NCBI GenBank assembly: GCA_001017865.1
Contig: LATQ01000299.1
Location: forward strand, 1 to 12,062
Origin: Rhodococcus sp. IITR03
GTDB taxonomy: Bacteria; Actinomycetota; Actinomycetes; Mycobacteriales; Mycobacteriaceae
DNA: 12,062 nt
Direction: 5' to 3'
This document shows positions 8,034 to 12,062 of the stretch, piece after piece. Position 1 is the stretch's first letter, and each line of letters starts with the position of its first letter. The notes beneath the pieces are model-generated. The model did not search any database. It was not told where the DNA came from and worked only from the letters and a program-made list of their open reading frames with translations. The position numbers were made by a program, and so were the translations under genes.

Positions 8034-8996
8034 TCAGCTCTGGAGTCGGTCCCACAACGCGCGGTCGCGTTCGGGTGTCCAGATCACCGGACGCTCGATG
8101 CCGGACAGTTCGTCCCAGACGCGGGCGACATCGAACGGCAGGCAGTGCTGGAAGATGGCCCACTGTCCGTACCCGCCGACGAGCGCGTCGCGGGCGGCGG
8201 CGAAGGCTTCCTCCAGCGTGCCGCCGCGTTCCTGCACGCCACCGACGGCTCCGAGCAAGGTGGTCAGGAAGCTCCGGGTCTGCTCGATCGCGGCGTCCAC
8301 GGCGGCGGTCCCGTGCACGACGGGACCGCGGCCTCCGATCAGGACTTCTGCGCCGTACTCACGCACGCGGTCGAGCGTGGAGGTCGACCATTCCCGATGG
8401 AAGGCATCGCCGGTGTACAGGGCGGCCTCGGCTTCGATGAGGTCACCGGTGAACAGGATCTTCTGTTGCGGCAACCACGCGACGATGTCGCCTTCGGTGT
8501 GCCCGCGTCCGACGTGCTCGAGCACGAGCGGGCCGCGGGTCGGACCGAGGTCGATGGTGAGCCGATCGGCGAAGGTGATGGTGGGGCGTGTGAGTCCCGG
8601 GATCGTCTCGGCGCCCTTGGCGAAGCGCGGGAAGCGAGCGAATTCGCTCTCCCAGTCCTCGATCCCCCGCTCCTCGATCAAGGCGGCGGTGTTGTCATGG
8701 GCGATGACCGCGGTGGCGTCGTACGCGGCAGCGCCGAGAACACGGACGGCGTGGTAGTGCGACAGGACGAGGTAGCGAACAGGTTTGGTGGTGTGCTCAC
8801 GCAGCATGGCCAGCCACGGTTCGGCAGCGGCGGGGGTGGCCAGCGCTTCGAAACAGACGACGAAGTCGTCGCCTTCGATGGCGCCGATATTGGGATCGCC
8901 ATCGGCGGTGAGGGCGTAGGCACCGTCGGCGAGCACCTCGAGGGTCTGCGGGCGATCGGCGAGATCGGTTGATGATGCGAACGGTTGCGAAGTCAC
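8034..8996 (-). CDS. MBL-fold metallo-hydrolase with altered zinc motif
   Basis: A 320-residue protein with no frame break. GTG 8996 is chosen because GGAG lies 5 bases upstream (9002-9005) and the protein then starts MTSQPF; farther upstream the frame is not protein-like. The metallo-beta-lactamase fold is shown by VLSHYHAVRVLGA (His80, His82), GRGHTEGDIV (His166), LFTGDLIE (Asp185) and GGRGPVVHG (His228). The canonical HxHxDH motif is here H-x-H-x-V-R: Val84 and Arg85 replace the Asp and His that bind the second zinc. Inference: a mononuclear metal site and perhaps an unusual hydrolase, lyase or isomerase reaction. It is the first gene of a leftward operon with the FAD monooxygenase and is divergent from the MarR gene, so it may act on the hydroxylated product. 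The fold is certain; the substrate is not known. Confidence 0.87.
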   Translation of the reverse strand: MTSQPFASSTDLADRPQTLEVLADGAYALTADGDPNIGAIEGDDFVVCFEALATPAAAEPWLAMLREHTTKPVRYLVLSHYHAVRVLGAAAYDATAVIAHDNTAALIEERGIEDWESEFARFPRFAKGAETIPGLTRPTITFADRLTIDLGPTRGPLVLEHVGRGHTEGDIVAWLPQQKILFTGDLIEAEAALYTGDAFHREWSTSTLDRVREYGAEVLIGGRGPVVHGTAAVDAAIEQTRSFLTTLLGAVGGVQERGGTLEEAFAAARDALVGGYGQWAIFQHCLPFDVARVWDELSGIERPVIWTPERDRALWDRLQS

Positions 8997-9009
8997 CAGA
9001 GCTCCATCT

Positions 9010-9023
9010 GTCAAAGGTTTGAC
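9010..9023. promoter_or_regulatory. Palindrome GTCAAA-GG-TTTGAC, candidate MarR operator
   Basis: A perfect 6+2+6 inverted repeat sits 14 bases upstream of the MBL start codon and 66 bases upstream of the MarR start, in the divergent intergenic region. MarR proteins commonly bind short palindromes in exactly this setting, repressing the divergent catabolic operon and themselves. The assignment is inferred from position and symmetry. Confidence 0.5.
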
Positions 9024-9088
9024 GAATGGGCCGAGAGTAACCGCTGTCACACCGATCGCACAACCCGGGTCTCGCATACAGTTCAGCC

Positions 9089-9660
9089 ATGCAGGACAGG
9101 AATCCCTCCACTCCGGCCGCCCCCACCCCACCGGAGCACCGCACGTTCGAGCTCGACCTCCTGACGTCCGTCGATATCGCAGTCGATGCGCTGACGCAGC
9201 GGAGGCCCGCGTCCTCCCCCTCGCGGCCCGGTTGATCCTGCAACTCACCCGTGTGGCGGACGTGGTCGTCTACGACATCGAATCGCGGGTACATCGCCCG
9301 CACGGATGGAGCTGGTCCGGTTTCCGCGTGCTCTTCACTCTGTGGACCGCCGGCCCGTTGGAGTCACGCCAGATCACCCGCAGGACGGGCATGAGCCGCG
9401 CCGGCGTATCGGCCTTGATCAAGACCCTCGAACGCGACGGACTCATCACCCGCACCCGATCCGAAACCGACCGCCGGACGGTCGAACTCACGTTGACCGA
9501 GAAGGGACAGACGCTCGTCGACGAAGTTCTCGACGAACACCACGAACGCGAGAGGCTCTGGGCCCGCGCACTCACAGAGAGCGAGCAGAAACAACTTTCG
9601 GATCTACTGGACAAGCTGGCGCGTGCGTCCGAAGGGTTGGGCGCGAACGTGCGGGAGTAG
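9089..9660 (+). CDS. MarR-family transcriptional regulator (one frameshift)
   Basis: Restored length 190 residues. The winged helix is clear: GFRVLFTLWTAGPLESRQIT (~78-97), recognition helix MSRAGVSALIKTLERDGLI (~102-120) and wing RTRSETDRRTVELTLTEKG with the DRR signature. A C-terminal helix (LTESEQKQLSDLLDKLARA) completes the dimerisation region. The N-terminal ~38 residues are an extra, Pro-rich leader. The best start is ATG 9089; from there the frame is lost at ~9199 (GG read as G, restoring DALTQAEARVLPLAARL). No good ribosome site precedes it. TACAGT at 9077-9082 would place a transcription start on the ATG, so a leaderless message is possible but speculative. A later start inside the shifted frame cannot be excluded. 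It is divergent from the MBL-monooxygenase operon and likely represses it until an aromatic acid or its CoA ester binds. Confidence 0.87.
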
Positions 9661-9747
9661 ACCACGCACAGCCGAACAGCGTCGGCACTGGACACGCGGA
9701 GCAAGACCGTGCATCACGCCCCGAACCGCTCCTGGCGGTGTCCGCGG

Positions 9748-9885
9748 TCAGCCGTTGTAGTGGAACAGGGCGCCCGGGGTCGGTCGGCGCCGACGGCCGC
9801 GACGGTTCAGAGCAGCCTGCAGGGTCACGGTGCCGCCGACACCTCCGGCAAGAACGAGCAACAGCGAGGCGACGTTGAGGTTCAC
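9748..9885 (-). CDS. Small single-TM basic protein, 45 aa
   Basis: GTG 9885 is preceded by GAAGGAG with a 5-base spacer. The 45 residues comprise a hydrophobic helix (VASLLLVLAGGVGGTVTLQA, ~5-24), then a strongly basic stretch NRRGRRRR, and end FHYNG. Third codon positions are almost all G or C, supporting real coding. Not recognised. Predicted topology: one membrane helix with a cytoplasmic basic tail. It is the last of three tiny genes on this strand, 54 bases after the 54-residue gene, and converges on the MarR gene. Confidence 0.55.
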   Translation of the reverse strand: MNLNVASLLLVLAGGVGGTVTLQAALNRRGRRRRPTPGALFHYNG

Positions 9886-9939
9886 GGGCACTCCTTCGAC
9901 GAAAGGTGACTGAGAAGAGAAAGCGGGATGCGGCGCAGA

Positions 9940-10104
9940 TCAGCGCGTCGTCCTCGAACGAGAGGCGGGCCGGTCCGAGTCCTCGGTGTCGGTGTCACCG
10001 AACATGGCCGCGATTCGAGCCTTGATCTCCGCGGTGCTGATCACACCCGGACGGGCGATGCTGCCGGTCGTCGTGGACGTCCCGGAGCCGGTCGCGATGG
10101 TCAT
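9940..10104 (-). CDS. Small Thr/Ser/Gly-rich protein, 54 aa
   Basis: ATG 10104 has AGGA about 10 bases upstream. The N-terminal 20 residues are rich in Thr, Ser and Gly (MTIATGSGTSTTTGSIARPG). A short amphipathic helix follows (ISTAEIKARIAAMFGD), then an acidic and finally a basic tail ending SRTTR. It has no membrane segment and no signal peptide. Codon third positions are almost uniformly G/C, unlike the overlapping plus-strand frame. Not recognised. It lies between two small membrane-protein genes with gaps of 54 and 60 bases, so the three are probably cotranscribed. The leader-plus-helix shape could suggest a precursor or adaptor peptide, but no processing enzyme is visible here. Confidence 0.5.
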   Translation of the reverse strand: MTIATGSGTSTTTGSIARPGVISTAEIKARIAAMFGDTDTEDSDRPASRSRTTR

Positions 10105-10164
10105 CGTGCAAGTTCCTGCCTTTTCGGTTCTCGTTCGAGTTCTGTGGAGTTGAAAGTGGTTGGC

Positions 10165-10460
10165 TCAGATCATGATCGACGCTGCGGCGACCGTGAACAG
10201 GATCGCCAGCGTGGCCGCGGCAGCGACGACCACCGATCCGGTGACGGCCCAGGAGGGAACGATCACGCACGCGGCGGCGCCGGCGGCAGCCGTGTACCCG
10301 ATCGCAGCCGTCCGGCCTCGGATCGGCCCGTGACCGCCTGCGTCGTAGCCCGAGGTGCTGCAGCGGCACCCTCGAGCGGGGCGCACACCGCCGGTCGTGC
10401 GGCGTACGTCGGACGGCCCTGCGATGCTCCCGGCACGGACAGCGGATCGATCGGCGACAT
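10165..10460 (-). CDS. Small two-TM membrane protein, ~98 aa (one probable frameshift)
   Basis: Reading from ATG 10460 gives MSPIDPLSVPGASQGRPTYA and an Ala/Pro-rich soluble part to ~residue 50. The frame then turns basic and uninformative, while the adjacent frame becomes strongly hydrophobic. One missing base at 10314-10315 (CCC read as CC on the coding strand) joins them. The restored protein has two membrane helices, ~51-70 and ~73-97, ending AAASIMI, with a TGA at 10165-10167. If the frame change is not accepted, only the C-terminal hydrophobic part is supported, with no good start. No clear ribosome site precedes ATG 10460. Not recognised. It is first of the three small genes, below a CRP/GlxR-like site. 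Confidence 0.42.
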
Positions 10461-10559
10461 CGGCCACAGCTTCAGCGCACAAACCTTCCGAACCCCTTCT
10501 GCTTCTTGCCGCCGCCGGCAGATTCCCCCTGCCCGATTGGCCGCACCGAAACGAAATAG

Positions 10560-10744
10560 CCGTGAATTCGCGTCACAACCCGATGTGATGCGAATCACGA
10601 TAAATCGCGTGGACGTTCTTTTTACACGACACCGGCCCGACTCGGCCACTCGAACGAGCGTCCAACTTCGTTGATGCACCCGGTGCCACCTGCGGTAACG
10701 GCCGAATCGCGTCCTCCCGACCGGGAATTTCCCGTGAATTCGCG
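10560..10744. repeat. Direct repeat of CCGTGAATTCGCG (13 nt), two copies
   Basis: CCGTGAATTCGCG occurs at 10560-10572 and again at 10732-10744, in the same orientation, 172 bases apart in the non-coding stretch. A 13-base exact repeat by chance in 550 bases is unlikely. Each copy may be a regulator site; the first also forms a GTGA-N7-TCAC palindrome with its flank (10562-10576). Confidence 0.45.
10584..10599. promoter_or_regulatory. CRP/GlxR-like binding site
   Basis: TGTGATGCGAATCACG matches the TGTGA-N6-TCACA consensus of CRP/GlxR-type cAMP regulators in nine of ten specified bases. It lies 124 bases upstream of the first small gene (start 10460). A looser GTGA-N7-TCAC pair lies beside it at 10562-10576. 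Confidence 0.5.
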
Positions 10745-11010
10745 GTACCGACAAATTGCATGTAATTTGCCGACGCAGGGGAAATTGTTCGCGGCAGACC
10801 GCCTCGACATCGAACAATCGGCCCGACACCGAGGAAATTCGGACGAAACCGCGACACCGAGAATCGAGTGATTCGGAGTCCGCCGACGACGGCCACCGGG
10901 GTCCCGGCACAACCGAACCCCGGCAGCCCCGCCGAACGATCAACCGCTTACTGACCGTTTCAGAATGAGTTCGGCGTGGCAGATGGCGTACCGGCAGCGT
11001 TTTCGGCAGG

Positions 11011-11360
11011 GTGCACCGAGTGCCTGTTGATCTTGTTCCTGATGATTTGTGGGATCGGGTGGCTACGCTGCTCCCGCCCAGGTCTGCCCGGCGGTATCGA
11101 TTCCCAGGGCGCAAGCCGGTCGAGGACCGGGTTGCGCTGGGTGGCATCATCTTCGTCCTCCGGACCAATGTCGCGTGGCGGGACGTGCCGGCGGAGAAGG
11201 TCGGGTGCAGCGGGGTGACCTGCTGGCGCCGATTGCGGGAGTGGACCGAAGCCGGGGTGTGGCTGAGACTGCAAGAAATGCTGCTCGCCGAGCTGCGGAC
11301 GGCCGGGTTGCTCGAGATGGACGATGTCGCCGTCGACGCTCGCACGTGCGAGCCCTCAAA
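11011..11360 (+). pseudogene. IS5-family transposase, N-terminal fragment, interrupted
   Basis: Translation from GTG 11011 (or GTG 11020, giving MPVDLVPDDLW) shows the N-terminal DUF4096-like domain of IS5-family transposases. Marks are LVPDDLWDRVATLLPP, FPGRKPVEDRVALGGIIFVL, NVAWRDVPAE, SGVTCWRRLREWTEAGVW and then EMDDVAVD, where the first catalytic aspartate of the DDE triad is expected. One base is missing at ~11338, which restores VDGSHVRALK. The homology stops at about 11360, right after RALK, where the end of an IS110-type element begins. The remaining two thirds, with the other catalytic residues, are absent from the window. About 116 residues remain of roughly 260-300, so this copy cannot be functional as seen. 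Confidence 0.82.
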
Positions 11361-12062
11361 GACATCCCAGGAGCTTGGGTGTCAAGCAGCAGCCTTCTCG
11401 GCGTGATGCGCCCAGGCCGTCGTTTCGTCGTAGTGGGTGCGGGGACTTGAGGCATCCGTGCAGGATGCCGACGAGTCGGTTGGCCAGCTGCCGTAGGGCG
11501 GGGCCGTGATCGAGTCCTCGGGCGCGTTGTTTGTCGTAGTAGGCACGGGCGCCGGGAGAGGCGTGCAGGGCTGAGAACGCCTGTGCGTTCAGCGCATCGA
11601 CGAGCCGATCATTGTGGACGAACCGGGCCGCGACGACCTTCTTTTTGCCGGAGGCGCGGGTGATCGGACTGGTGGCGGCGTAGTTCTTGCGAGCCTTCGC
11701 GGTGGCATACCGTTCCGGGTCGTCGCCGAACTCACCGAGCACCCGGGGACCGAGCAACGATCCCAGCCCCGGTTGGGACAGGATGATCTCAGCGTCTTCG
11801 GTGTCGGCCAAAATGGGCATCGACCTGCCCTTGCAACGCCTTGATCTCGTGATTGAGAGTGCTCAACACGGCGACGGTGGAGCGGGTGGTCGCGGCGTAG
11901 GCGGTGGTGATCACCGCCGCCCGGCCAGGTGTTCGCCTCGCAGGGCTGCCTGGATCCGATCGGTCTTGGTCTCGATGTCGCCGACGGGCGGGCGTTCCGC
12001 AGCGCCCGCAGCGCACTCTGGCCCCGCGTCAGCCGCGCCGCCGAGGCCGGGTCCGGTGCCTT
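11361..12062 (-). mobile_element. IS110-family element, 3' part, inserted into the IS5-type gene
   Basis: It consists of the IS110-type transposase gene plus about 20 non-coding bases after its stop (11361-11381), immediately followed by the broken IS5 reading frame. The short 3' flank holds a small imperfect hairpin (CCCAGGAGCTTGGG). The 5' end, which in IS110-group elements holds the bridge RNA gene, is outside the window. The junction position is inferred from where transposase similarity ends, so it may be off by a few bases. Confidence 0.65.
11382..12062 (-). CDS. IS110-family transposase, C-terminal part (several frameshifts; 5' end outside window)
   Basis: The C-terminal serine-type domain of IS110/IS116/IS902 transposases is plain: DAEIILSQPGLGSLLGPRVL, then GEFGDDPERYATAKARKNYA, PITRASGKKK, AFSALHASPGARAYYD and ALRQLANRLVGILHGCL. 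Upstream is the linker helix STVAVLSTLNHEIKALQGQV and a stretch reading DPASAARLTRGQ at the window edge. The frame changes at about 11439-11442, 11798-11803, 11918 and 11986-11991. Three are single lost bases. The one near 11800 needs two lost bases or one gained. With the last corrected, the protein ends THYDETTAW...HHAEKAAA at the TGA 11382-11384, a normal IS110 ending. The family excises and inserts DNA with a RuvC-like N-terminal domain, outside this window, and a bridge RNA. Whether this copy is active depends on whether the frame changes are real. Confidence 0.83.

Larger units (their letters stand above)
10461..11010. other. About 550 bases without a supported gene, rich in short palindromes
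   Basis: No frame here looks like a protein. The DNA is more AT-rich than its surroundings and carries many small symmetric elements. These are CAAATT-GCATGT-AATTTG (10752-10769), ATTGTTCG/CGAACAAT (10784-10791 and 10811-10818), GAATC-GAGT-GATTC (10861-10874), GGGAATTTCCC (about 10723-10733) and the GTGA/TCAC pairs listed separately. It sits between the small-gene cluster and the IS5-type transposase, so it may be the control region of the small genes plus the left flank of the IS. The left end of the IS cannot be fixed because its right end is not visible. Confidence 0.5.

Noticed and set aside
9666..9746. A possible terminator between the MarR gene and the 45-residue gene (GGACAC ... GTGTCC)
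   Set aside because: The arms are short and too far apart to be convincing.
9928..10674. A 248-residue plus-strand open frame
   Set aside because: Its composition is Arg/Asp/Gly/Ser-rich without any domain, and it lies antisense to the small genes, whose codon bias is much better.
1..12062. Programmed ribosomal frameshifting as the cause of the frame changes
   Set aside because: Too many sites in unrelated genes, with no shared slippery heptamer or downstream structure. Simple loss of one base in short runs is enough.
1..12062. CRISPR arrays, tRNA or rRNA genes
   Set aside because: No regular repeat-spacer pattern, cloverleaf or rRNA-like sequence was seen.

Overview
The window is high-GC DNA with strong G/C third-position codon bias. 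Short intergenic gaps, GTG starts and family resemblances point to an actinomycete of the Rhodococcus/Gordonia type (inferred from composition and protein style; no marker gene is present). Most of it is catabolic: an importer, two regulators, CoA-ester enzymes, a flavin hydroxylase and a metallo-hydrolase. The right end is mobile DNA.

Layout. 1-768 (+): C-terminal half of an MFS transporter, closed by a strong hairpin. 863-2173 (+): an unusual regulator with a degenerate receiver, an OmpR-type winged helix and a GAF domain. 2242-4824 (+): an operon for the two subunits of a 3-oxoacid CoA-transferase and an SCP-x-type thiolase, ending at a bidirectional hairpin. 4886-8996 (-): MmgE/PrpD protein, class A FAD monooxygenase and MBL-fold hydrolase, transcribed leftward. 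9089-9660 (+): a divergent MarR regulator, with a palindrome beside the MBL start that is a good operator candidate. 9748-10460 (-): three tiny genes, two of them for membrane proteins. 10461-11010: about 550 bases with no supported gene but many small palindromes, including one CRP/GlxR-like site. 11011-12062: an IS5-type transposase gene interrupted by an IS110-type element that runs off the window.

How the genes may work together (inference): the transporter imports an organic acid or aromatic compound, the monooxygenase hydroxylates a ring, the MBL and PrpD proteins process intermediates, and the CoA-transferase and thiolase activate and cleave a 3-oxoacid to acetyl-CoA. The substrate cannot be read from the sequence.

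The most important thing to know is that nearly every gene carries one or more apparent single-base deletions. Almost all lie in runs of two to four identical bases, and restoring one base gives back a full-length, family-typical protein. I count about 16-17 such sites in 12 kb, in unrelated genes including both IS elements. I read this as uncorrected sequencing or assembly error rather than gene decay. The coordinates below therefore describe restored genes that cross frame changes. Two apparent long fusions (68-2173 and 2991-5042) are artefacts of this.
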